Shown here in pieces: positions 10,647 to 19,221 of a DNA stretch of 64,000 nucleotides. This stretch comes from Bradyrhizobium sediminis (GTDB lineage: Bacteria; Pseudomonadota; Alphaproteobacteria; Rhizobiales; Xanthobacteraceae), in contig NZ_CP076135.1 in NCBI RefSeq assembly GCF_018736105.1, positions 2,292,001-2,356,000 on the forward strand. Direction: 5' to 3'. The position numbers and the translations under genes are program-made. The notes under the pieces are model-generated. The model was not told where the DNA came from, did not search any database, and saw only the letters and a program-made list of their open reading frames with translations. How positions within the stretch are numbered: position 1 is the stretch's first letter; each line of letters begins with the position of its first letter.

Positions 10647-10839
10647 GGTCTCGTTCAGGCCCCCCCCTCAAATGGCCCTGCGGCGCTTGATTTTCGCCGC
10701 GCCAGAGGCGACTTTGGCGCGGAAGGGCGGTCGGTCGATCTTCGCTGAATTCGCTGGCAATAGCGCGTATTCTGCAGGAGTGGGGACCGGTCTTGCGAAC
10801 AGGATATGTGCGACGTCAGGCATTGTTGGGAGGTTTTGA

Positions 10840-11166
10840 GTGGCGAACCAGGTTCACGATTTGCTGCCGGATGAGGTATCGAAGGGGATGGCGGAGGGAC
10901 GCTATCTTCTCGTCGATGTCCGCGAGCCGAACGAGGTCGCCGTGGAAGCCTATCCCGGTGGCATAGTCGTTCCGCTTTCGACCTTCGACCCGAAGAATAT
11001 TCCGGATCCGCAGGGCAAAGAGGTGGTTTTTGCCTGCCGCTCCGGCAAGCGCTCGGTAACGGCCTCGCTGGCGGCGCAGGCGGCGGGCCTCCCATACGAC
11101 CGGCATCTTGCTGGAGGAATACTCGGCTGGAAGGCCGCGGGACTGCCGACCAAGAGCGGCGGCTGA
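10840..11166 (+). CDS. Single-domain rhodanese-like protein
   Basis: A 108-residue rhodanese-fold protein. The catalytic cysteine is Cys66 in the loop CRSGKRS, which is fully formed, so sulfurtransferase activity is plausible (sulfane sulfur to a thiophilic acceptor). The N-terminal LLVDVREPNEV and C-terminal GGILGWKAAGLP segments are typical. Start is the GTG at 10840. The aminotransferase gene begins 8 bases downstream, so they are probably co-transcribed, perhaps in sulfur amino acid metabolism (inference). Confidence 0.9.
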   Translation: MANQVHDLLPDEVSKGMAEGRYLLVDVREPNEVAVEAYPGGIVVPLSTFDPKNIPDPQGKEVVFACRSGKRSVTASLAAQAAGLPYDRHLAGGILGWKAAGLPTKSGG

Positions 11167-11174
11167 CCGCTGCC

Positions 11175-12338
11175 ATGACGTCCATGAACAAGGTTTTCGC
11201 GGATCTTCCCGTCACGATCTTCGAGGCGATGTCGCAGGCTGCCCGCGACAACAACGCGATCAATCTCGGCCAGGGTTTTCCCGATGATCCGGGGCCTGAG
11301 GACATCCGGCGCGCCGCGGCCGACGCGGTCATGGACGGCTATAACCAGTACCCGTCGATGATGGGTATTCCGGAACTGCGGCAGGCGATCGCGGCCCATT
11401 ACGGGCGCTGGCACGGGCTCAACCTCGATCCGATGACCGAGGTGATGGTGACCTCGGGCGGCACAGAGGCGCTGACATCGGCGATTCTGGCCGTGGTCGA
11501 GCCCGGCGACGAAGTGGTGGTGTTCCAGCCGGTATACGATTCCTACCTGCCGATCATCCGTCAGGCCGGCGGCATCCCGCGTCTGGTGCGTCTCGAGCCG
11601 CCGCATTGGCGGCTGACCGAGGAGGCGCTGCAAGGCGTCTTCAACCACAAGACCAAGGCCGTGCTGTTCAACAATCCGCTCAATCCCGCCGCGGTGGTCT
11701 ACCCCCGCGAGGATCTCGAATTGCTGGCGCGGTACTGCCAGGAGTTCGACACGGTCGCGATCTGCGACGAGGTCTGGGAGCATGTGATCTTCGATGGCCG
11801 CGAGCATATCCCGCTGATTGCGATTCCGGGAATGCGCGACCGCACCATCAAGGTGGGTTCCGCCGGCAAGATCTTTTCGCTGACGGGCTGGAAGATCGGC
11901 TTCGTCTGCGCGGCCCCGCCGCTGCTGCGGGTGGCTGCGAAGGTGCACCAGTTTCTCACCTTCACCACCGCGCCCAATCTGCAGGTCGCGGTCGCCTACG
12001 GGCTCGGCAAGCCGGCGGATTATTTTTTCGACATGCGCAAGGAACTGGCGCGCAGCCGCGACCGTCTCACGAAAGGTCTGGAGAGCATCGGCTTTCCGGT
12101 CCTGAAGTCGCAGGGCACCTACTTCCTCACGGTCGACTTGTCGCCGCTCGGGCTCAACGAGACCGACGAGGCGTTCTGCAAGCGCATCGTCACCGACTAC
12201 AAGGTCGCCGCCATACCGGTGTCGGCGTTCTATGAAGAGAACGCCGTGACCTCGGTCGTGCGGTTTTGTTTCGCCAAGAAGGATGCAACTCTCGACACCG
12301 CGCTCGAACGCCTGTCGGACGCGGTGCACCGCCGCTGA
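11175..12338 (+). CDS. Class I/II PLP-dependent aminotransferase
   Basis: A 387-residue fold-type I aminotransferase. It has the INLGQGFPDDPGP opening common to kynurenine/methionine aminotransferases, the cofactor region TSGGTEALTSAI, the NNPLNPAAVVY motif, CDEVWEHVIFDG with the PLP aspartate, and the Schiff-base lysine in SAGKIFSLTGWKIGF. The closest functional groups are methionine/kynurenine-type and DapC-like enzymes; the substrate cannot be fixed. It sits between a rhodanese gene and a polyamine-type binding protein in one orientation. An internal ATG at 11184 is an alternative start. Confidence 0.88.
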   Translation: MTSMNKVFADLPVTIFEAMSQAARDNNAINLGQGFPDDPGPEDIRRAAADAVMDGYNQYPSMMGIPELRQAIAAHYGRWHGLNLDPMTEVMVTSGGTEALTSAILAVVEPGDEVVVFQPVYDSYLPIIRQAGGIPRLVRLEPPHWRLTEEALQGVFNHKTKAVLFNNPLNPAAVVYPREDLELLARYCQEFDTVAICDEVWEHVIFDGREHIPLIAIPGMRDRTIKVGSAGKIFSLTGWKIGFVCAAPPLLRVAAKVHQFLTFTTAPNLQVAVAYGLGKPADYFFDMRKELARSRDRLTKGLESIGFPVLKSQGTYFLTVDLSPLGLNETDEAFCKRIVTDYKVAAIPVSAFYEENAVTSVVRFCFAKKDATLDTALERLSDAVHRR

Positions 12339-12351
12339 GAGGTCGACAGCG

Positions 12352-13458
12352 ATGCGCAGCCGTTTCCACATCCAATTCGGTATCGCGATGGCCGCTGTGC
12401 TGGCGCTGTCTTCGCCGCCGGCAACGGCGCAGCAGCGCACGGTCAATTTCTACAATTGGTCGAACTACATGGCGCCGGGGGTGCTCGAGGATTTCACCAA
12501 GGAGACCGGCATCAAGGTGGTCTACGACACCTTCGACGCCAACGAGACCCTGGAGACGCGGCTGCTCGCCGGAAAGTCCGGTTACGACGTCGTGGTTCCC
12601 ACCGGCTATTTCCTGCAGCGCCAGATCACCGCGAAGGTTTTCCTCAAGCTAGACAAGTCGAAGCTGCCGAACCTCGCCAACGCCTGGCCGGTGGTGACCA
12701 GGCGGCTCGCCACCTACGATCCCGACAATAGCTACGGCGCCAACTACATGTGGGGCACCACCGGCATCGGTTACAACGTCAAGATGGCGCAGAAGATTCT
12801 CGGACCCGACGCCAGGATCGACAGCTGGGACGTCGTCTTCAAGCCGGAGAATCTGGCGAAGTTCAAAGACTGCGGCATTCACATGCTGGATTCCGCCGAC
12901 GACATTCTCCCCGCAGCCCTGAGCTATCTCGGGCTCGACCCGAATTCGACCAGGCAGGCCGAGCTCGAAAAGGCCGCCGATCTCGTCAGCAAGATCAGGC
13001 CCTATGTCCGCAAATTTCATTCCTCCGAATATCTCAGCGCCATGGCCTCCGGCGAGATCTGCTTCGTGGTGGGCTGGTCGGGCGACATCATGCAGGCGCG
13101 CAGCCGCGCGGCGGAGTCGCGGAACGGCATCGAGATCGGCTATGCCATCCCGAAACAGGGCGCGCAGATGTTCTTCGACAATCTCGCGATTCCCGCCGAT
13201 GCCAACAATGTCGCGGAGGCCTATCAGCTGATCGATTATCTCTATCGGCCTGAAGTGGCGGCGAAGAATTCAGATTTTCTGTCCTACGCCAACGGCAATC
13301 TGGCGAGCCAGAAGCTGATCGACCCGAAAATTCTCAATGACAGGAATATCTATCCGGACGAGGCGACGATCGGCAAGTTGTTCGTGATCACCGCGCGCGA
13401 CCCGGCGACCCAGCGCATCGTCAACCGGCTCTGGACCAAGGTAAAGACGGGGAGATAG
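12352..13458 (+). CDS. Periplasmic polyamine-type ABC transporter substrate-binding protein (PotD/PotF family)
   Basis: A 368-residue secreted solute-binding protein. It has a signal peptide (residues 1 to about 23, ending SSPPATAQQ) followed by the PotF-type mature start TVNFYNWSNYMAPGVLEDFTKETGIKVVYD written here only as separate landmarks: YNWSNYM, LEDFTKETGI and VVPTGYFLQRQ. WGTTGIGYN and FVVGWSGDIMQAR are ligand-site regions. The start at 12352 is chosen because it gives the signal peptide. No permease or ATPase genes are adjacent, so it is an orphan binding protein. A long palindromic repeat directly follows it. Confidence 0.9.
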   Translation: MRSRFHIQFGIAMAAVLALSSPPATAQQRTVNFYNWSNYMAPGVLEDFTKETGIKVVYDTFDANETLETRLLAGKSGYDVVVPTGYFLQRQITAKVFLKLDKSKLPNLANAWPVVTRRLATYDPDNSYGANYMWGTTGIGYNVKMAQKILGPDARIDSWDVVFKPENLAKFKDCGIHMLDSADDILPAALSYLGLDPNSTRQAELEKAADLVSKIRPYVRKFHSSEYLSAMASGEICFVVGWSGDIMQARSRAAESRNGIEIGYAIPKQGAQMFFDNLAIPADANNVAEAYQLIDYLYRPEVAAKNSDFLSYANGNLASQKLIDPKILNDRNIYPDEATIGKLFVITARDPATQRIVNRLWTKVKTGR

Positions 13459-13468
13459 GTTTCTCCAC

Positions 13469-13549
13469 CGTCATTGCGAGCGAAGCGAAGCAATCCATTG
13501 CTCGCCGCAGAAAGAAAAGCTGGATTGCTTCGCTGCGCTCGCAATGACG
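13469..13549. repeat. Palindromic intergenic repeat (29-base arms)
   Basis: Two 29-base arms, 13469-13497 and 13521-13549, are inverted copies with one mismatch and flank a 23-base loop. The core reads CGTCATTGCGAGCG...GCAATGACG, a repeat type common between genes in Bradyrhizobium and Rhodopseudomonas (recalled, not searched). It lies between two convergent genes and could also fold as a bidirectional terminator. Confidence 0.85.
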
Positions 13550-13571
13550 TTGAGGGAGCACGGGACTATCC

Positions 13572-14507
13572 TCACCGCCAGCGGCGATGCAGCCACAGCC
13601 ACTGGTCCGGGTATTCGCGAATCCAGCCTTCGACGACCGAGGTGATCGCCTGCATCGTGCCCTGGATATCGATCTGCCCCGAGGCGTCGCGCACCGGCTT
13701 CACCTCCTCGGATAGTTCGGCGCGGAAGCGGTTGTTGGGCAGACGGATGATGCGCGTGCCATGGATCGGGCACTCGACTTGCCGCAACAGCCGCGCCAGC
13801 ATCGGATTGGCCCTGGTCTTGCGCCCGAAGAAGGTGACCTCGACGCCGTTGGTCAGGTACTGGTCGACCAGCATGGCGACGTGCTGGCCCTTTTGCAGGG
13901 CTTCGGCGAGCTTCAATGGCGCGTCGCGGCCGGCCGCGATCAGCGTGCCCATTTTCACCGCACGGATTTGTTCGATGGCGCGGTCGGCGGACTCGCTGTT
14001 CGGCCGCCGGAACAGGATTGCGGCATCCAGGCCGTGCGCAACCGCCGCCAGTGCCGGCAGTTCCCAGTTTCCGAGATGGCTGGCGAAAATCAGCGCTGGC
14101 TTGCCGTCGTCCTTGAGCTGGGCAAACAATTCATGGGTGCGGGGCGGGATTTCGACGCGGCTTTTCTCGGGATGATCGGGGTCGTAATCCCAGATGTGGT
14201 CGAGATGGGCGAACTCGGCGCCGATGCGGCCGAGATTGTCCCACACGCCCGCCAGGATCGTCTCGATCTCCTCGGGGGATTTCTCGGGGAAGGCGGCCTT
14301 GAGATTCTCCCGTCCGATCCTGTCTTCACGGAGCCGCGGGCCGATAAAGCGCGTGATGCGGCCGAACAGGTTGGCGGTCTTGGTCGGATCGAAATAGCGG
14401 GTGGTGCGCAGCATTGCGATCGTCAGCGCGCCCACCGCGGCTTCGGCAAGCGGCTTGGTGGCGTCGCGAATACGGGCCCTGGTGCGAAGCAGGAGAGGGC
14501 GCATCAC
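13572..14507 (-). CDS. lpxXL: Lipid A acyltransferase, LpxXL/HtrB family
   Basis: A 311-residue inner-membrane acyltransferase of the LpxL/HtrB family. The catalytic HxxxxE motif is HLGNWE at residues 144-149. It follows the acpXL-fabZXL-fabF2XL-fabF1XL genes, as in rhizobia, where LpxXL moves the very-long-chain hydroxy-fatty acid from AcpXL to lipid A; the assignment to that substrate rests on this context. A membrane helix is near the N-terminus. It is the last gene of the leftward cluster, 67 bases after fabF1XL, and ends against a palindromic repeat. Confidence 0.9.
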   Translation of the reverse strand: MMRPLLLRTRARIRDATKPLAEAAVGALTIAMLRTTRYFDPTKTANLFGRITRFIGPRLREDRIGRENLKAAFPEKSPEEIETILAGVWDNLGRIGAEFAHLDHIWDYDPDHPEKSRVEIPPRTHELFAQLKDDGKPALIFASHLGNWELPALAAVAHGLDAAILFRRPNSESADRAIEQIRAVKMGTLIAAGRDAPLKLAEALQKGQHVAMLVDQYLTNGVEVTFFGRKTRANPMLARLLRQVECPIHGTRIIRLPNNRFRAELSEEVKPVRDASGQIDIQGTMQAITSVVEGWIREYPDQWLWLHRRWR

Positions 14508-14574
14508 CGACCAACGACGATTTGACCGGACGTCTGCCGGTTTTCCAGGCGCTTCGGCATCGGGCTATCGCAGG

Positions 14575-15852
14575 TTAGAGCGGTTCACGCGTCAGGATCA
14601 GCGAGGCATTCTGGCCGCCGAAGCCGAACGAATTCGACATCACGGCGGTGACGCGCGCATCGCGGGCATGATTGGGCACAACGTCGAAGGGAATCGCCGG
14701 GTCCGGAATCTCGTAATTGATGGTCGGCGGAATCCGCTGATGCTCGAGCGTCAGCAGCGAAATGATCGCTTCGACCGCGCCGGCGGCCGAGATGGTGTGG
14801 CCGATCATCGATTTGTTCGACGATACCGGAATTTGCTTGGCGCGCTCGCCGAACACGGCGGAGATGCCGACATATTCCATCTTGTCGTTTTCCGGCGTCG
14901 CGGTGCCGTGCGCGTTGATGTGGTCGATCTGCTCGGTCGTCATGCCGGCATCCGCCAATGCCTTGCGGACACAGCCGATGATCGGTTTGCCGTCCGGGCT
15001 CGATCGGGTGCGATGGAACGAGTCGGTCAGTTCACTGCAGCCGACGAGAACACCGAGAATCGGCGCGCCGCGCGCGACGGCGGCTTGGTAGCTTTCGAGC
15101 ACCAGCGTGCCGGCGCCTTCGGCCATGACGAATCCATCGCGGTTCTTGGAAAACGGCTTGGAGGCCGCCTGCGGCGGATTGTTCTGGGTCGACAGCGCCG
15201 ACAGCAGCGAAAACCGGATCAAGGCTTCCGGATTGACCGAGCCGTCGGTAGCCACAACCAGCGCCGCGTCAGTTTCGCCGCGGCGAATAGCTTCCACGCC
15301 GAGCTGAATCGCGGTGGCGCCGGAGGCGCAGGCGGTCGAGAGCGAGATCGGCGATCCCTTGGTGCCGAATTTCTCGGCCAGATGACCCGCCACCGAGCCG
15401 AACATGAATCGGTGATGATACGACGCGAACTTTCCGCCGCCGCTGATAGAAAGGATATCATTGACGTCGAAATCCGGCTTGCCGACCGCGCGCCCCACTT
15501 CGATCCGCTGCGGCCATTCAACTTCGACCGGCGCCACGGCCAGAAACAGCGGTCCGGGAAATTCGCCCATGCGGCCGATGCCGGACTGCCCGAGGGCTTC
15601 CTCGGTGGCGATATCGGCGAGCCGTTCGGTCAGCGCGGTCGAAGAGGCGGGGTCGACCGTCACGAAATCGACCGTTCCGGCCATCGTCGATTTCAGGCCC
15701 TCGATCGGGAAGCGGGTGACGGTCCGGATGCCGGATTCGCCCGCGGTCAGCTTCTTCCAGTTGTCGGTCTTGCCGGCGCCGAGCGACGTGACGATGCCCA
15801 TGCCGGTGACGACGACGATCGGTCTGCCGAATTTGTCGCGTGATGCTGTCAT
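14575..15852 (-). CDS. fabF1XL: Beta-ketoacyl-ACP synthase II (VLCFA cluster, catalytically complete)
   Basis: A 425-residue condensing enzyme. The thiolase-fold triad is intact: Cys175 (STACASG), His315 (AHGTATPENDKMEY) and His352 (GHTISAAG), with Lys347. In the rhizobial cluster this enzyme extends acyl chains on AcpXL towards C26-C28 hydroxy acids for lipid A. It begins 27 bases after the fabF2XL stop and is co-oriented with the whole operon. Together with its Cys-less neighbour it resembles the KS-alpha/chain-length-factor pairs of type II polyketide systems (inference). Confidence 0.92.
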   Translation of the reverse strand: MTASRDKFGRPIVVVTGMGIVTSLGAGKTDNWKKLTAGESGIRTVTRFPIEGLKSTMAGTVDFVTVDPASSTALTERLADIATEEALGQSGIGRMGEFPGPLFLAVAPVEVEWPQRIEVGRAVGKPDFDVNDILSISGGGKFASYHHRFMFGSVAGHLAEKFGTKGSPISLSTACASGATAIQLGVEAIRRGETDAALVVATDGSVNPEALIRFSLLSALSTQNNPPQAASKPFSKNRDGFVMAEGAGTLVLESYQAAVARGAPILGVLVGCSELTDSFHRTRSSPDGKPIIGCVRKALADAGMTTEQIDHINAHGTATPENDKMEYVGISAVFGERAKQIPVSSNKSMIGHTISAAGAVEAIISLLTLEHQRIPPTINYEIPDPAIPFDVVPNHARDARVTAVMSNSFGFGGQNASLILTREPL

Positions 15853-15879
15853 GATGTCCCCGTCGATTACGCGCCGTCG

Positions 15880-17070
15880 CTACTTGATGGCTTCGACCAG
15901 GGCCATGCCCTCGCCCTGCCAGTGACCGGCCCCAACGACCACAATCTGGGTCGGGGGCTTGGACATTTCAACCTCCAGCCCGGTCGGATCGTTGGGCGGA
16001 TAGAGCGCGCCGCGCGACAGCGACAGCGCCGCCAGCGCAATACCGAGAGGAAACTGGGTCTCCAGCGTGTGGCCGAACGAGGTTCCGGTTGCCCGCACCG
16101 CGCATCCCGTGCGCTGGTTCAGGAACGCCCTTTCCTCCGACGTGACGGGTTCGACCCCGGTCGCGCCGGTGATCAGCGCCCCATTGTCGCCGCCCACGCC
16201 GAGTTTCGACCACAGCGCGTCCAGCGATTTCGTCACCGCGCCGGGCTGCTTGCGTTGCGCCAGGTCGGCGACCACCTTGGTCAGCTTCGCATAGGGCTTG
16301 GCGCCGCGAGCCTCGGCGTGTTCCCGGGATTCGATCACCAGAAAACAACCGGCCGAGCCGAGGGCAAAACCATCATGCTCCTTGTCGCGCGCCCATACCG
16401 GGGCAAACTTGTCCTTGAGATTGAAGTCGCCGAATTCGTAGAGGATCAGGAGATCCGTCCGCTCGCCATTATGGGCCGCGCCGACCAGCGCGATGTCGCT
16501 TTGTCCGGATTCGATTCGCGCCAGCGCGATTCGCGCCGCATCGATGCTTGCCGCTTCCTCGCCCATGAAGGTGCGCGAGGTGCCGGAAACGCCGTGGACG
16601 ATGGCGATGTTGCCGGCGAGCAGGTTGGAGAGCTGGGCCAGAAACAGCGTCGGCCGCAAATCGTTCATCAGCCTTTCATTGAGAAAGGCGGGACCCGAAT
16701 TACCCTTTATATAGGCATTGAGGATCGCCATGTCGACCGCGACATCGCGTTCGCCGCCGCCGGCCGCGACGATCATGTCCATCCGCCCGAGGATTTCCTG
16801 ATTGCCTTTGACCCCGGCGGAATCCAGCGCGAGCCCGGCGGCATAGGTGCCGATGCGCTGCCAGGCCTCCATCTGCCGCTGGTCGCCTTTTTTCGGGATC
16901 TGCGCATCGAAGGAGACCGGCGCCAGCGGGTGGACGATGTAGGGCGCAAAGCGCTTGTCGTCGACATTGATGCGCTTGTTGTTGAGGGCATCCCAATGCG
17001 CGTCGAGGCCTTCGCCGAGCGACGACACGATGCCAATACCGGTGATCCAGGCTTCCTTCGGCTCAGTCAT
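15880..17070 (-). CDS. fabF2XL: Beta-ketoacyl-ACP synthase homologue lacking the active-site cysteine
   Basis: A 396-residue ketosynthase-fold protein. Where FabF has TAC(A/S)S, this protein reads HGVSGTSRTFMG, so the nucleophilic Cys is replaced (Ser162 by alignment). The first catalytic His loop AHGT is ITGATGVEP. The second His is kept in GTSFGHTLETQFPLG. It is therefore probably not an independent condensing enzyme but a partner or chain-length factor for FabF1XL. The start MTEPKEAWITGIGIV at 17070 fits FabF N-termini and overlaps the fabZXL stop by four bases; the frame extends further upstream without good start signals. Confidence 0.9.
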   Translation of the reverse strand: MTEPKEAWITGIGIVSSLGEGLDAHWDALNNKRINVDDKRFAPYIVHPLAPVSFDAQIPKKGDQRQMEAWQRIGTYAAGLALDSAGVKGNQEILGRMDMIVAAGGGERDVAVDMAILNAYIKGNSGPAFLNERLMNDLRPTLFLAQLSNLLAGNIAIVHGVSGTSRTFMGEEAASIDAARIALARIESGQSDIALVGAAHNGERTDLLILYEFGDFNLKDKFAPVWARDKEHDGFALGSAGCFLVIESREHAEARGAKPYAKLTKVVADLAQRKQPGAVTKSLDALWSKLGVGGDNGALITGATGVEPVTSEERAFLNQRTGCAVRATGTSFGHTLETQFPLGIALAALSLSRGALYPPNDPTGLEVEMSKPPTQIVVVGAGHWQGEGMALVEAIK

Positions 17071-17537
17071 TGCGTAATCGCCTGCAGGGGAAATCCGATC
17101 TTGTGGGCCATCGCGTCCATGTGGACGCGCAGGGCGGGATCGGGGAAGGGGATGTGGCGGAAGGTGAGGTCGGCGCTGCACTTCAATTCGGTGCCGACGC
17201 GCGCCTTGGCGGACGTGACGGCAAAACCCGAGCCTTCGTGCTCGATCCTGGCTTCGATCGTCAACAGCTGACCGGGACTCACGAACCCCCGCATCTTGGC
17301 TTCCTTCACCATCGCCAGGAATGGCATGCGCTCGAACTTCATCACGCCGAGCAGCAGCCAGCCGGAACTCTGCGCCATCGCTTCGGTGAGCAGGACGCCG
17401 GGCATGATCGGAAAGCCCGGAAAGTGCCCCTCGAAGATGGTGTGCGTTTGCGGGACCTGGGCCTCGACCGTGATCCTCTTCTCGTCGAGGTTGAGGTCGA
17501 CGATGCGGTCAATCAGCTGAAAATAATCAAGTTGCAT
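17067..17537 (-). CDS. fabZXL: 3-hydroxyacyl-ACP dehydratase, FabZ-like (VLCFA cluster)
   Basis: A 156-residue hot-dog-fold dehydratase. The FabZ signature FEGHFPGFPIMPGVLLTEAMAQ is present as GHFPGFPIMPGVL, with catalytic His38 and Glu52. It removes water from 3-hydroxyacyl chains during elongation on AcpXL. It lies between acpXL (9 bases upstream) and fabF2XL (four-base overlap), the same order as in rhizobial VLCFA clusters. Confidence 0.92.
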   Translation of the reverse strand: MQLDYFQLIDRIVDLNLDEKRITVEAQVPQTHTIFEGHFPGFPIMPGVLLTEAMAQSSGWLLLGVMKFERMPFLAMVKEAKMRGFVSPGQLLTIEARIEHEGSGFAVTSAKARVGTELKCSADLTFRHIPFPDPALRVHMDAMAHKIGFPLQAITQ

Positions 17538-17546
17538 GGCGGGCGA

Positions 17547-17837
17547 CTAGGCGCCCGTGCTCTTGGCCGCAACCAGTTCGTCGATGCGCGCGGCGAGATT
17601 CTTCAGCACGAAATACTGCTCGGTGGTGGCCTTGCCGTCGTTGACCTCCTGGGTCCACTTCTCCAGCGGCATCTTGATCCCGAACGCCTTGTCGATGGCA
17701 AACGCGATGTCGAGAAAATCCAGGCTGTCGATCCCCAGATCATCGATGGCGTGGCTCTCCGGCGTGATCGTGTCGCGCGGGATGTCGCAGGTTTCAGCGA
17801 TGATCGTGGCGATCTGCTCGAATGTAGAAGACATCAT
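17547..17837 (-). CDS. acpXL: Specialised acyl carrier protein AcpXL
   Basis: A 96-residue acyl carrier protein. The phosphopantetheine attachment site is Ser38 in [15 protein letters not shown]. The extended C-terminal region ([23 protein letters not shown]) marks AcpXL rather than the house-keeping AcpP. In rhizobia AcpXL carries the C26-C28 hydroxy fatty acid that is attached to lipid A. It is the first gene of the leftward operon. A second Met three bases downstream is an equally possible start. Confidence 0.93.
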   Translation of the reverse strand: MMSSTFEQIATIIAETCDIPRDTITPESHAIDDLGIDSLDFLDIAFAIDKAFGIKMPLEKWTQEVNDGKATTEQYFVLKNLAARIDELVAAKSTGA

Positions 17838-18197
17838 TAAGCCTTTGATATATTGGAGATAAATTCCGGAACGGCATGGGATGTGGGTGCGGCGCCCCGG
17901 AATGCCCGATCCCCCAGCCGGAGTCGAGTGCCCGTATATCGGAGCGAGGCCCTGAGTTCAATGGAGGCGGGCTGCCGCCGGGTTCGGATTTGCGGGCGAA
18001 ACGGCCCGAAAGCGCCAAAATGCCAGTACCCGGAATCGTAAATCGGTAATGCAGCCATCCTTCGAGACGGCCGCTTCGCGGCCTCCTCAGGATGAGGTCT
18101 AACTTGTTGATACACAACAACCTCATGCTGAGGAGCGAGCATCGCGAGCGTCTCGAAGCATGGCAACAAGCAACTCACTGACCATTAATAGCGAGCA
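17838..18197. other. Intergenic region upstream of acpXL
   Basis: About 360 bases that should hold the promoter of the leftward acpXL operon. The only clear structure is the inverted repeat at 18055-18163. No convincing gene or RNA is seen in the remainder. Confidence 0.5.
18055..18163. repeat. Palindromic intergenic repeat (43-base arms)
   Basis: Arms 18055-18097 and 18121-18163 are imperfect inverted copies, with outer blocks CTTCGAGACG and CTCAGCATGAGG-like ends, around a 23-base loop. This is a different repeat family from the one at 13469 and is also of a kind seen often in Bradyrhizobium intergenic DNA (recalled, not searched). Confidence 0.75.
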
Positions 18198-18545
18198 CTA
18201 GATGCGCGGCGTCGAAATATGGGCGCAATCGCGCCGCCCCATCAGCACGCAATCCTGGGTCTTGCGCAGATCGGCGATGCTCATCGCGAGCCAAATTCCG
18301 ATCGCCGTCAGCGCCACGGTGAAGGCGAAGGCCGCGAGGTTGGCCAGCATGCGATGGCGGAAATCGTCCGATTCCTCCCGGCCCTGCTGGAAACGCGACA
18401 GGTGCCCGGATTGCGGCCGGCCGGCGTCGTTGTGGGCCTGCTTGCCCGGCTCTCCCCGCCAACCCGGCGGATGGGCCAGGGTGCGCGGCCGGAATTTGAG
18501 CACGCGATGCTCTTGATCCGAGGTGATGGGCTGCTGGGTGTTCAC
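18198..18545 (-). CDS. Hypothetical protein with one membrane segment
   Basis: A 115-residue protein with a polar N-terminal half (PRTLAHPPGWRGEPGKQ), one hydrophobic helix at about residues 68-90 (MLANLAAFAFTVALTAIGIWL) given here only as the stretch NLAAFAFTVALTAIGIW, and a short tail with two cysteines (DCVLMGRRDC). I do not recognise a family. It is short, but the membrane segment and coding-like composition support it. A longer frame with start at 18576 exists in another phase and looks like a shadow. Confidence 0.55.
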   Translation of the reverse strand: MNTQQPITSDQEHRVLKFRPRTLAHPPGWRGEPGKQAHNDAGRPQSGHLSRFQQGREESDDFRHRMLANLAAFAFTVALTAIGIWLAMSIADLRKTQDCVLMGRRDCAHISTPRI

Positions 18546-18688
18546 TGCTGCCAGCTCCGGGAGACGCCGATCTCATTTAGCACGGCCCGCCGCGCGTCTC
18601 ACCGAAAATGTTGGCATGGCATGGATGCGGCAATCGACGCCGGCGCGGAACCGGCGGTGGATCGGGCGCGGGTGCTGCCGGATCGCCG

Positions 18689-19183
18689 TCAGGCCGGCGG
18701 CGTATCCGGCGGCGGGGCGGGAGTTTTATGCGATGGCTCGTCCTTGCCGCCGAGCGTGCGATGCAGCCAGCGCTCGAGCCGGCGGCCGACGGTGAGCAAC
18801 GCCAGCGCAATCACGACGGCGATCGTGACAATCCGCCATTGCCCGACGCCGCAGGCGATGCCGACGCACGCCGCGAGCCAGGTACAGGCGGCGCTGGTCA
18901 GCCCGCGAACCCGGAAACGATGCTCGGCGTGGACGATGACGCCGGCGCCGAGAAAACCGATGCCGGTCAGGATGCCCTGGATGATCCTGCTCGAGGCATC
19001 GGAGATTCTGCTGCTGTCGCCGGAGGGATCGGCCAGCATCACGACCATGGCGGTGGCAAGACCCACCAGCCCGAGCGTCTTCAGGCCGATCGGCTTGCCC
19101 TGAAGATCGCGGTTAAGACCGATCAGGCCGCCGGCGAGCGTGGCGACGCCAAGACGCAGCACGATTTCGGACCAGTCAAGCAA
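18689..19183 (-). CDS. MgtC/SapB family membrane protein
   Basis: A 164-residue inner-membrane protein of the MgtC/SapB family. It has the family start EIVLRLGVATLAGGLIGLNRD, the GLKTLGLVGLATAMVVML segment and the GIGFLGAGVIV motif, with four to five membrane helices, then a Pro-rich cytoplasmic tail. Members affect Mg2+ and acid homeostasis or modulate ATP synthase and K+ uptake in some bacteria; here the function is not defined by neighbours. Confidence 0.88.
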   Translation of the reverse strand: MLDWSEIVLRLGVATLAGGLIGLNRDLQGKPIGLKTLGLVGLATAMVVMLADPSGDSSRISDASSRIIQGILTGIGFLGAGVIVHAEHRFRVRGLTSAACTWLAACVGIACGVGQWRIVTIAVVIALALLTVGRRLERWLHRTLGGKDEPSHKTPAPPPDTPPA

Positions 19184-19221
19184 AGCGTTTCACTCCCGTG
19201 GATCATGCTCCTGCGCACGTC

